From contig JAESPV010000092.1 of the NCBI GenBank assembly GCA_016765495.1, positions 1 to 47,349 of the forward strand: 47,349 nt of DNA, read 5' to 3'. Position 1 is the stretch's first letter; each line of letters opens with the position of its first letter. Shown here in pieces: positions 16,852 through 24,651 of the stretch. The notes below the pieces were generated by a model. It ran no database searches, was not told where the DNA came from, and saw only the letters and a list, made by a program, of their open reading frames with translations. The translations under genes were made by a program, and so were the position numbers. The stretch is from Desulfocapsa sp. (GTDB lineage: Bacteria; Desulfobacterota; Desulfobulbia; Desulfobulbales; Desulfocapsaceae).

Positions 16852-19584
16852 CTACATGCCCGAGTCTTCACTCTCTGTTTTCTTTTCAACTTCTTTTTCA
16901 TGCGAAGCAATGCCTAAAGTTGCTGCAACTTCCTTCATCACAAAGCATTCAAGATTGTCACCAACTTTGATGTCATTGAAATTTTCAATAGACATACCAC
17001 ACTCATAGCCGGACAAAACTTCTTTTGCGTCATCCTTGAAACGTCTCAAAGATTCGATTTTACCGGTATACACAACAACACCATCTCGTAGTACATGAAC
17101 TGAAGCATTGCGTATGATTTTTCCATCTGAGACAGAACAACCGGCAATAGTTCCAACCTTAGGTGCCTGGAATGTTTCACGAACCACTGCATTACCAATA
17201 ACATCTTCTACAAAGTCAGGTGCAAGCATTCCAACCATTGCAGCGGTGATATCATCGAGTGCATGATAAATAACATCATAGGAACGCATATCTACATTTT
17301 CTTTAGCAGCAAGTTCCTTTACCTTACCCGACGGCCGTACATTAAATCCGATGATAATGGCCTCTGAAGCGGATGCAAGCAAGACATCAGAATCGGTCAT
17401 GGTTCCAGTCCCTTCATGAAGAATTTTCACCTTCACTTCATCAGTGGAAAGCTTTTCAGCCGCTTTTCCAAATGCTTCCAAAGTTCCCTGCACATCAGCA
17501 CGAAGGACAATCCGCAACTCCTGAACTTCGCCTTCACTCAACTTTTCAAAGAGAGAATCAAGTGAAACTTTGGATCCTGCGGCAAGCTCACCTTCACGAA
17601 CCTTAAGTGTTCTTGCCTGAGCCACATTTTTGGCCATTTTCTCATTGGTAACCACAACAAATTCATCACCAGCCGACGGAACACCGGTAAGCCCCTGAAC
17701 CTCAACAGGCATAGAAGGACCAGCATTCTTGATTGGCTTACTCTTGTCATTAAGTAGTGCCCGAACTTTTCCGCTGAAGTGTCCAACAACAAAATGATCA
17801 CCGGCTCGAAGAGTTCCTTCCTGGACAAGAACAGTGGCAACAGGGCCACGCCCTTTATCAAGTCTAGCCTCAACTACTCGGCCTCTGGCCTTTCGGTCAG
17901 GATCAGCCTTTAACTCCATCATCTCAGCCATAAGCTCAATATTTTCCATGAGCGTATCAATACCGATATTCTTCTTTGCTGAAATCTCCACAAAGATCGT
18001 TTGTCCACCCCACTCCTCAGGAGCAAGGTCGAATTCAGCAAGTTCACGCTTCACCCTTTCAGGGTCGGCATTATCCTTATCAATCTTATTAACTGCAACA
18101 AGAATTGGAACTTCAGCAGCCTGAGCGTGGCGAATCGCCTCACGAGTCTGATCCATCACACCATCATCGGCCGCAACAACCAGAATTACAAGATCGGTAA
18201 TTTGGGCACCACGGGAACGCATTTCGGTAAATGCAGCATGACCAGGAGTATCAACAAAAGTTACATTACCTGATTCGGATTTAACGTGATAGGCACCAAT
18301 ATGTTGAGTGATACCACCTGCCTCCCCATCTGCAACATCAGTTTTCCGTATGGCATCAAGGATGGAAGTTTTACCATGATCAACATGTCCCATAACTGTT
18401 ATCACAGGAGATCTTGAAATGGCCTCTCCACCACCTTCATCTTTGTCGAGTTGCTCTACTACGATTTCCTCAGTCATGGCCTGTTCAACGTCATATCCAA
18501 AGTCAGATGCAACAAGCACAGCGGTATCAACATCAAGTGACTGATTAACAGTGGCCATAACGCCAAGTCCCATTAATTTTCCGATTATTTCATTGGCCTT
18601 GACGCCCATACGGTGTGCAAGATCACCGACACTGATCGTTTCGTAAACCTTGATTTTCTTTTTGCTGGCCTTCATTTCAGCAACGGGCTGTAAAGGAGCG
18701 TTCCTCGCCTTCCCCTTGCCCTTTTTACCACGCTTACCGTAGCGATCACCTTCGTAGCCAAACTTGGTTACGCGAACATTTTTGCGACCCTTCTTGGCAC
18801 CTTTCCAACTGCCTTTTCCATCTTTTCTTGAATCACTATCATCCTTAGTAGCGCTATCTTTCCTACCTTTCTTTTTTCCTCGGGCAGGAGTCACAGGCTC
18901 AACTGGTGCTTGCCCTCCAGGTCTTGGAGCAGGTTTTTTTCTTGCTGGTGGTCTTCCTGTTTTTCTCCGTGTCGATGTAGGCCGTTCCTCCTTTGGAAGA
19001 ACTATTGTTCCGATTACTTTTGCGATTCCAGTTTTAGAAGGTACTTTTTCAACTTTTTGCGCATCAATTTTAGCTTTTTTAGCAGCCTCTATTTCTTTAG
19101 CAATGGTAGCCTTTTTTGCTTCTTCCTTTGCTGCCTCATCCTGTGCAATTAACTCTTCCACGGAAGGAGCACCCAATGAAGTGGGTTCCGGAACGTACTC
19201 AAGAGGTTCATCTTCTTTTACTATGACCTCTTCTTCTACCAGAACAGGTGATTCTTCCTCAATCTCAGCAATGGGTTTAACAGGTTCTTCTGCAATTGGC
19301 TCGAACTCCCCAGCTTCCTCGTCGGCAGTTTTCTTAGGACGCCTGCGTATGACAGTTGCCCTACGACGAATTACCGTAGCCCCTGTATCACCATCAATCC
19401 TTTTCTCAACCAACTCAGACTTAGACCCCTGGATTATTTCTTTACGGATTTTCAAAGCCGTCTCATCATCAACCGTTGAACTGTGACCTTTAATATCATA
19501 ACCAAGCCCAATCAATTTTTCAGCCAAAGCCTTGCTGGCCATACCGGCCTCTTTAGCCAACTCATAAATCCTAACCCTACCCAT
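16852..19584 (-). CDS. infB: Translation initiation factor IF-2
   Basis: IF-2 is the GTPase that places fMet-tRNA on the ribosome. The IF2N domain (VRIYELAKEAGMASKALAEKL) is followed by a long acidic then Lys/Arg-rich linker (about 70-320), a second IF2N-like segment (VGDLAHRMGVKANEIIGKL), and the GTPase domain with G1 GHVDHGKTS, switch region GGITQHIGAY, G3 DTPGHAAF and G4 NKID. Domains II-IV complete the protein. I start at the ATG at 19582-19584, which has AGGAG upstream and matches the family N-terminus; the open frame runs 14 codons further. The predicted length is 910 residues. The stop codon is TAG, so this essential host gene uses TAG for termination. Confidence 0.97.
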   Translation of the reverse strand: MGRVRIYELAKEAGMASKALAEKLIGLGYDIKGHSSTVDDETALKIRKEIIQGSKSELVEKRIDGDTGATVIRRRATVIRRRPKKTADEEAGEFEPIAEEPVKPIAEIEEESPVLVEEEVIVKEDEPLEYVPEPTSLGAPSVEELIAQDEAAKEEAKKATIAKEIEAAKKAKIDAQKVEKVPSKTGIAKVIGTIVLPKEERPTSTRRKTGRPPARKKPAPRPGGQAPVEPVTPARGKKKGRKDSATKDDSDSRKDGKGSWKGAKKGRKNVRVTKFGYEGDRYGKRGKKGKGKARNAPLQPVAEMKASKKKIKVYETISVGDLAHRMGVKANEIIGKLMGLGVMATVNQSLDVDTAVLVASDFGYDVEQAMTEEIVVEQLDKDEGGGEAISRSPVITVMGHVDHGKTSILDAIRKTDVADGEAGGITQHIGAYHVKSESGNVTFVDTPGHAAFTEMRSRGAQITDLVILVVAADDGVMDQTREAIRHAQAAEVPILVAVNKIDKDNADPERVKRELAEFDLAPEEWGGQTIFVEISAKKNIGIDTLMENIELMAEMMELKADPDRKARGRVVEARLDKGRGPVATVLVQEGTLRAGDHFVVGHFSGKVRALLNDKSKPIKNAGPSMPVEVQGLTGVPSAGDEFVVVTNEKMAKNVAQARTLKVREGELAAGSKVSLDSLFEKLSEGEVQELRIVLRADVQGTLEAFGKAAEKLSTDEVKVKILHEGTGTMTDSDVLLASASEAIIIGFNVRPSGKVKELAAKENVDMRSYDVIYHALDDITAAMVGMLAPDFVEDVIGNAVVRETFQAPKVGTIAGCSVSDGKIIRNASVHVLRDGVVVYTGKIESLRRFKDDAKEVLSGYECGMSIENFNDIKVGDNLECFVMKEVAATLGIASHEKEVEKKTESEDSGM

Positions 19585-19722
19585 TCCCTGCTCCTGTCTG
19601 TCTTTCTCAGTTTCGTGAAGAAACACAAATATAATGGTGTCATAAAAACCATCATAACTAAGTCATCAACTATCTTTTATATTTAACGAAATTGTCAAAT
19701 ATATTCTTTGTATAATACAAAA

Positions 19723-19953
19723 TCAATTCAGACGAAAGGCCCTTTTCAAACCCTGTTTACGATTCATAAAATATTGTTTACATGTTTTATCGTCGCAACA
19801 GTATGCCCCTCTTCCAGACATATTCTGCAATATATCCAGCACAACTTTTCCTGATTCATGCTCCCATACATACCGATCCAGTTGATCTTTTATGAAACGC
19901 CTGCGGCAAACTATGCAGGTTCGAATCGGCAGAACATTTTTATTTTTGTTCAT
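19723..19953 (-). CDS. ylxR: YlxR-family RNA-binding protein (DUF448)
   Basis: This small basic protein sits between nusA and infB, the standard location of ylxR. The family motifs RTCIVCRRRF (about 11-20) and GRGAYCC (about 47-53) are present. The family is structurally known as an RNA-binding fold; its cellular role is not settled. I use the ATG at 19951-19953, which matches the family N-terminus and overlaps the nusA end by 14 bases; a GTG at 19978-19980 would add nine residues. The AGGAG directly before the ATG is too close to be ideal, so the start is not certain. Confidence 0.88.
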   Translation of the reverse strand: MNKNKNVLPIRTCIVCRRRFIKDQLDRYVWEHESGKVVLDILQNMSGRGAYCCDDKTCKQYFMNRKQGLKRAFRLN

Positions 19954-21385
19954 CTCCTGTCGGCTGTTCTTCGGAAACACTGTCCTCAGCGTCAGCTACG
20001 TCCTTTTCACTCTCAAGTTCAACTTCTGCAGGAGCCTCATTCACTACTGCTGGTTCAACAGGAGGCTCAGTTGCAACGTTCCCATTAACATCATCAGTAG
20101 CGGTATCAGCGTTTGAGTCTTTTTCTGCTAAAGAAACAGTTACCACACCTTCTTCAATCAATCTTTTAGCAGTGTTAATAAGTTGTTTAGCCTGTTCTTC
20201 ATTTATTGAACGCAGGACAACTAGATCATCAACAGCTGCTTCAGCCAGTTTTTCAATGGAAAAAATACCGCGGGCCAGAAGTTGATCAGCCAAAGGCTCT
20301 TCAATGCCATCAATGGCTAGTAGCGTCTGGTACCCAGGATTTTCAAGGTTTTCATAACGCTGTTCACTTTTCACGTCAATTCGCCAGCCAAGAAGCCTTG
20401 AAGCAAGACGAACATTTTGTCCCTGACGACCAATTGCAAGGGAAAGTTGATCATTTGGCACAACAACGAGAAGAGTTTTTGCCTCTTCATCTGCCATTAC
20501 CATTGATACATGAGCCGGTGCCAATGCGTTATACACATACTTGGCCGGATCGGGACTCCATGGAACGATATCAATTCGTTCTCCCTGAAGTTCCTGAACA
20601 ACATTTTGAACCCTTGAACCCTTCATGCCAACACATGCACCAACCGGATCAACATCGGTTTCAAGAGAGCTTACAGCTATCTTTGCCCTGAATCCAGGTT
20701 CGCGGCTCACCCCCATGATTTCAACAATACCTTCTGCAATCTCGGGAACTTCCATAGCAAACAGTTTAGCAAGAAAATCATTGCAGGTACGGGATAAGAT
20801 CAGTTGCGAATCCCTGGCGTTCTGACGAACATCATCAAGGTATGCACGAATACGATCCCCCTGTTTAAAAGAACGTTTTGGAATTTGTTGATCACGCGGT
20901 AATATGGCATCTGTACGGCCAAGATTGACAATCATATTTCCACGTTCAAAACGTTGGACAATACCACTTACAATCTCACCTTTTCTATCCTTAAACATCT
21001 CAAAAATAACATCTCGCTCTGCATCCTTCATCTTATGGATGATGACCTGCTTGGCTGACTGAGCAGCTATACGCCCCAGATCTTCGATATGCTCCATTTT
21101 CTCGCCAAGCTCATCGTCAATCTGAACTTCAACATCAAGTGCTCTAGCTTCCTCGAGGGCAATCTCTGTCTGCTCATCTTCAACTTCCAGCACAACGGTA
21201 CGAAATTGAAAGACCTCAACTTCACCAAATTCCTCATTGAAGCGTACTTCAATATCACGCCTGGAACCAAGCTTCTTTTTGGCAGCTGATTCCACGGCCT
21301 CTTCAATAGCTTCAATCAGAAGTTTTTTGTCAAAACCCCGATCTCTGCAAATTTGATCAATGATACGTTTTAAATCCGATAGCAT
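19940..21385 (-). CDS. nusA: Transcription termination/antitermination protein NusA
   Basis: NusA binds RNA polymerase and modulates pausing, termination and antitermination. The predicted 481-residue protein has the N-terminal polymerase-binding domain (LKRIIDQICRDRGFDKKLL), an S1 domain (about 135-200, with GEIVSGIVQRFERG), then KH domains with the SRVQNVVQELQGERIDIV and AIGRQGQNVRLASRLLGW blocks. A helix-hairpin-helix region and an acidic, Glu/Val/Asp-rich tail of about 60 residues follow. I use the ATG at 21383-21385 with GGGGA upstream instead of the GTG four codons earlier. A 260-base gap holding a large palindromic repeat separates it from rimP. Confidence 0.96.
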   Translation of the reverse strand: MLSDLKRIIDQICRDRGFDKKLLIEAIEEAVESAAKKKLGSRRDIEVRFNEEFGEVEVFQFRTVVLEVEDEQTEIALEEARALDVEVQIDDELGEKMEHIEDLGRIAAQSAKQVIIHKMKDAERDVIFEMFKDRKGEIVSGIVQRFERGNMIVNLGRTDAILPRDQQIPKRSFKQGDRIRAYLDDVRQNARDSQLILSRTCNDFLAKLFAMEVPEIAEGIVEIMGVSREPGFRAKIAVSSLETDVDPVGACVGMKGSRVQNVVQELQGERIDIVPWSPDPAKYVYNALAPAHVSMVMADEEAKTLLVVVPNDQLSLAIGRQGQNVRLASRLLGWRIDVKSEQRYENLENPGYQTLLAIDGIEEPLADQLLARGIFSIEKLAEAAVDDLVVLRSINEEQAKQLINTAKRLIEEGVVTVSLAEKDSNADTATDDVNGNVATEPPVEPAVVNEAPAEVELESEKDVADAEDSVSEEQPTGDEQK

Positions 21386-21484
21386 GTCATTCCCCACAAA
21401 AAAACAAATCTATAATTTTTGTCTTTTTCGTTTCTCTTAAAAAATGAGATAAAACTCTCTATTGTTTATATTTTAAAAGGTTGC

Positions 21485-21649
21485 TTAGGAACGGGACCAA
21501 AATACGTTGAAATCATTACGCTGCAATTGTTTCGCCACCTGTATTTGAAAATAATTTTACATACTACCTGCATGTAAAATTATTTTCAAGTACAGGTACA
21601 GAACAAAGGGGCAAGTAAGTCATTCAAGCTATTTCATATACGTTCCTTA
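21485..21649 (+). repeat. Intergenic palindromic repeat, copy B (full-length, MITE-like)
   Basis: The two ends are imperfect inverted repeats of some 60 bases, with outer tips TTAGGAACG and CGTTCCTTA. The centre is a 26-bp inverted repeat with one mismatch (21537-21562 and 21572-21597, nine-base loop). The whole 165 bases can fold into one long hairpin. It lies inside the rimP-nusA operon gap, and its right tip supplies the rimP stop codon TAA. Related sequence occurs at 9171 and about 7722. No coding capacity is visible. Confidence 0.75.
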
Positions 21650-22102
21650 CAGTGTTAACCTGGCCTTTTTTATCTGATCCATCAAAAAACGGCTTATGGT
21701 TCCGTCTTCAAAATGTAATTCAAATCCTTGCTCATCTGATACTCCAATCAAGCCGATGAATACTTTCTGACCGTCAATTGGGTGCCTTAATTTAATACGA
21801 GCCTTTTTTCCGGCAAAGCGTTTAAAGTCTGCTTCATTACGAAGCGGCCGTTCAATCCCCGGTGAAGAAACCTCCAGATTAAACGCATGGGGAATCAAGT
21901 CCTCAACGTCAAGAAAGAAACTTAATTCACGGCTGACCTTGGTACACTGCTCAAGACCTATTCCATCAGGCCCGTCAAGAAAGAGACGGAGTACCCAACC
22001 TTCACCTTCCGGTTTATACTGTATTTCAATCAATTCAAGATCCATGGAGGGAAGAAGACTATCCACAAATTCCTGTACTTTTTCTATAACATAGTCACTC
22101 AT
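21647..22102 (-). CDS. rimP: Ribosome maturation factor RimP
   Basis: RimP assists 30S subunit maturation. Diagnostic segments: LELIEIQYKPEGEGWVLRLF (about 21-40), the CTKVSRELS helix, the hallmark NLEVSSPGIERPLR (about 81-94), RFAGKKARIKLR and the C-terminal FLMDQIKKARLTL. I start at the ATG at 22100-22102; the longer frame reaches into a terminator hairpin at 22145 and is unlikely. Predicted length 151 residues. It opens the nusA-infB operon. Confidence 0.93.
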   Translation of the reverse strand: MSDYVIEKVQEFVDSLLPSMDLELIEIQYKPEGEGWVLRLFLDGPDGIGLEQCTKVSRELSFFLDVEDLIPHAFNLEVSSPGIERPLRNEADFKRFAGKKARIKLRHPIDGQKVFIGLIGVSDEQGFELHFEDGTISRFLMDQIKKARLTL

Positions 22103-22144
22103 ACTAGTCTGCCTTGTTACTTGTATGCACTGAACATCAGGCAT

Positions 22145-22169
22145 AAAAAAAAGCGGGCATAGCCCACTT
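22145..22169 (-). terminator. Rho-independent terminator between tRNA-Gly and rimP
   Basis: On the minus strand AGTGGGC pairs with GCCCGCT around a TAT loop, followed by eight T. It would end the tRNA-Gly transcript before rimP, or act as an attenuator if rimP is read from the tRNA promoter. Confidence 0.8.
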
Positions 22170-22244
22170 CATATCCACTTCCCCTTGGGGTTGGTGGTAT
22201 GGCATCACAGAAAAAAAAAACAACCCAAATCTCAATGACACTAC

Positions 22245-22320
22245 TGGAGCGGGCGACGAGGTTTGAACTCGCGACCCCAAGCTTGGGAAGCTTGTACTCT
22301 ACCAATTGAGCTACACCCGC
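22245..22320 (-). tRNA. tRNA-Gly (anticodon CCC)
   Basis: A full cloverleaf is readable on the minus strand: acceptor GCGGGTG with CGCCCGC, D arm GCTCAATTGGTAGAGT, anticodon stem CAAGC/GCTTG around the loop TTCCCAA, T arm with TTCAAAC, discriminator T and encoded CCA. The anticodon CCC reads GGG glycine codons. Confidence 0.95.
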
Positions 22321-22329
22321 ATACATCCC

Positions 22330-22998
22330 GTTCCAATAGGACTATAGAACATAAATATTACAGTATGTCAAGAAATTGCAACTATCCTGAATATTTCACA
22401 TAAGAAATGTAAATTTGACCAATTGTGAAAACCACTTCTTGCTATTCCACCCGACACATCAGCTTAACGGGCCTCAACTTACCGTAAATCGCTCTCTGTC
22501 TATATGGGGCTATAAAAAGCAAATGTTACTTGCTGTTCCACAACACATGAGACGGTGATTTCCTTTCCTTCATAGATTTCCTTCTTACCCCCCAGAGACT
22601 TTCCTGGGAAATGAACCTGACAGAGTGCATTGTCTCGCCTGAACGATATAACCTATCGGAGGCGTTCGGGGAAAGTCGAGCTTTTATCTGAATTGTATCA
22701 CCTCCTGTTATTATCGTTTTTTTCGTTATTTTCTTTCCCGGAATATAATATTGACTTTCCATGCTTGACTTCTGTATAATACTGTAGCTTTCTGGGACGG
22801 GGAAATGCCAAGGGTTCATTTTCATTGAGCATAAATTCTTTATCAAGCTTATTTCAGCTGCGACATTCACCTGTTTGCAAGGTATATGACGAAAGTCTTG
22901 TTTCTTTTGAAGTGTGTTTAGGCTAATTTTTCATATTTGCCCCGCCCTCAAAAAGCGCCCCCCCTCATCCACTTATCACTATACAAACAGGAGACCTG
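22330..22998. other. Non-coding or unresolved stretch upstream of ndk
   Basis: No recognisable gene is present. A 114-codon open frame on the minus strand (22526-22870, GTG start) has no ribosome site, no known motif and no conserved neighbour; I do not call it. The last 100 bases before ndk should hold its promoter. The AGGAG six bases before the ndk ATG is a good ribosome site. Confidence 0.5.
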
Positions 22999-23412
22999 AT
23001 GGAAAGAACATTATCAATAATAAAGCCAGATGCAGTTGCCAAAGGCGTTATCGGAAAAATCTTAGATCGTTTTGAAAGCAATGGACTTAAAATAGCAGCA
23101 ACAAGAAAGATTCAACTTTCTCGTATGGATGCAGAAGCGTTTTACGCTGTTCACGCCGAGAGACCTTTCTTCAAAGATTTAGTTGATTTCATGATCAGCG
23201 GTCCAGTTGTTGTTACCGTTTTAGACGGTGAAAATGCTATGCAAATTAACCGTGATTTAATGGGTGCTACTAACCCTAAAGAAGCTGAGCCTGGAACTAT
23301 TCGTGCTGATTTTGCTGAAAGTATCGATGCTAATGCAGTTCATGGAAGTGACTCTGTCGAAAATGCAGCTATTGAAATTGCATTCTTTTTCTCAGAGAGA
23401 GAAATTTCTTAG
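22999..23412 (+). CDS. ndk: Nucleoside diphosphate kinase
   Basis: Ndk moves the gamma-phosphate between nucleoside triphosphates through a phosphohistidine. The 137-residue protein has the family start [12 protein letters not shown], the [21 protein letters not shown] block (about 92-112) and the active-site NAVHGSDS motif (His about 117). Length is close to the usual 140. The gene stands alone between long non-coding stretches. It ends in TAG. Confidence 0.97.
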   Translation: MERTLSIIKPDAVAKGVIGKILDRFESNGLKIAATRKIQLSRMDAEAFYAVHAERPFFKDLVDFMISGPVVVTVLDGENAMQINRDLMGATNPKEAEPGTIRADFAESIDANAVHGSDSVENAAIEIAFFFSEREIS

Positions 23413-24008
23413 CGCTGCCGGTAGCAAGTAACTCTTAAAAAACTAACCACCACCATTAGATCTTGAAGTAGAATCTAATGAAATAACTTTTAATGGTTAT
23501 TTAAAGAGTGTTGTAAAGAATGTACCATATTCCGAATAGGAACGTATCATCAAACATGAAAACCTCTGTAATGTGAGGATAATTTCCCAAAGAATCTTCC
23601 GATCACGGAGGTTTTCATGTGCTAAGAGAATATCAAAAAACGGGTAAAGAAATAATTAACAAAGAAATGTAACTCCCCCCCTGTGCAAAACATACAATAG
23701 AACAGAACTCCCAAAGCAGCTGGTGTTATGTTTAATACCATCATGAAAACATCTCTCACTGTTCAAGGCAGAAAACTTCCCGCAGCGTTATTTGTTACGA
23801 AAACTTCCTCCAAAACCAAATCCAGGCAAGCTATCTAAAAAGGGTAACGGTAACGGTTCAAGAAACTGATCCTTCACCAGACAGAGCCATCAAGCGGGCC
23901 ATCTGCCCCCGAAGACTGACGCTTGCTTGTGCATGAAGGCTATACCGCCACGCAATACACACGGCGCCATTCTCAAAAGTTATACCACAACACCATCAAT
24001 AGTCGACA
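23413..24008. other. Gene-poor stretch with hairpins downstream of ndk
   Basis: Seen here: an 8-bp hairpin CATTAGAT/ATCTAATG at about 23453-23479 without a clear T run, and a stronger long-range pair at 23554-23620. No gene or RNA family was recognised. Confidence 0.5.
23554..23620. repeat. Long inverted repeat of unknown role
   Basis: ACATGAAAACCTCTGT (23554-23569) and ACGGAGGTTTTCATGT (23605-23620) are complementary at 15 of 16 positions, the exception being a G-T type pair, with a 35-base loop. A smaller CCTC/GAGG pairing lies within. No T run follows on either strand, so it is not a simple terminator. Confidence 0.6.
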
Positions 24009-24290
24009 CATACGCATCCCTACCGAATTCGCGCTGTTCAGAACCGTGACTACAAGTGGTATGCCTCCAGATCAGGTTACTATCGTAACGATACAGGCTT
24101 GTTCAATTTCTCCTGCACGCAACAAAGATGAGTTACTTCTTATATTGACTGGAACGACCAGACATCCAGGTTGCACAATGCGTTAAGCGAATGCGACATA
24201 CAGGAATATGCTACTTTCCAGCTTGCTCTGGTTGCCTCCTGCCTTTGGTTTGGCGGGTATAAGCCACCAACACAAGGGAGTATCAGTTAA
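24009..24290 (+). pseudogene. Possible degraded coding sequence
   Basis: This frame reads protein-like, with aromatic and charged residues (for example DYKWYASRSGYYRNDTG and SRLHNALSECDIQEYATF). It has no start and carries an in-frame TGA at 24129-24131. Upstream, similar reading continues only by switching frames. I do not recognise a family. It may be the tail of an old gene between ndk and the tRNA cluster, or chance. Confidence 0.3.
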
Positions 24291-24360
24291 CACTCCCTAT
24301 CGTTTTTAACGATGGTCTCAGTTTGGATACCTTCAGGGAACACAAGCTGTTTTGAAACAA

Positions 24361-24400
24361 AAAAAAGGGCTTCAACCAAATTGGTTGAAGCCCTTTTTTT
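24361..24400. terminator. Strong bidirectional terminator
   Basis: AAAAAAGGGCTTCAACCAA pairs with TTGGTTGAAGCCCTTTTTT as a nearly perfect palindrome with a very short loop, giving a T run in both orientations. It would end the minus-strand lon/tRNA transcript. Confidence 0.9.
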
Positions 24401-24409
24401 TACAATCTA

Positions 24410-24486
24410 TGGCGGAGCGGACGGGACTCGAACCCGCGACCCCTGGCGTGACAGGCCAGTATTCTAACCAGCTGAACTACCGCTCC
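24410..24486 (-). tRNA. tRNA-Asp (anticodon GTC)
   Basis: Minus-strand cloverleaf: acceptor GGAGCGG/CCGCTCC, D arm GTTCAGCTGGTTAGAATAC, anticodon stem TGGCC with the loop TGTCACG, T arm CGGGTTCGAGTCCCG, discriminator G and encoded CCA. Anticodon GTC reads GAC/GAT. Confidence 0.96.
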
Positions 24487-24516
24487 GTGTTAGAAAAAAA
24501 CTTACGAAAAATTGAA

Positions 24517-24592
24517 TGGTGGGCGGTACAGGGATCGAACCTGTGACCCTCGGCTTGTAAGGCCGATGCTCTCCCAGCTGAGCTAACCGCCC
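24517..24592 (-). tRNA. tRNA-Val (anticodon TAC)
   Basis: Minus-strand cloverleaf: acceptor GGGCGGT/ACCGCCC, D arm GCTCAGCTGGGAGAGC, anticodon stem TCGGC/GCCGA around CTTACAA, T arm ACAGGTTCGATCCCTGT, discriminator A and encoded CCA. It is 30 bases upstream of tRNA-Asp and likely on the same transcript. Confidence 0.96.
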
Positions 24593-24651
24593 CCTCAATT
24601 ATCGTGAACATCTATTTACCAATTAGGGACACGGCCGTCAAGCAAAAAAGA

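Noticed and set aside
18764..19486. 240-codon plus-strand open frame
   Set aside because: It is antisense to the low-complexity linker of infB. The Ser/Phe-rich translation is what a reversed Glu/Lys/Ala-rich sequence gives.
19705..19722. TTTGTATAATACAAA palindrome between infB and ylxR as an operator
   Set aside because: It is short, AT-rich and within an operon, with no regulator or promoter to link it to. Chance is likely.
22526..22870. 114-codon minus-strand open frame upstream of ndk
   Set aside because: GTG start, no ribosome site, no motif and no partner gene. It may be real but cannot be supported.
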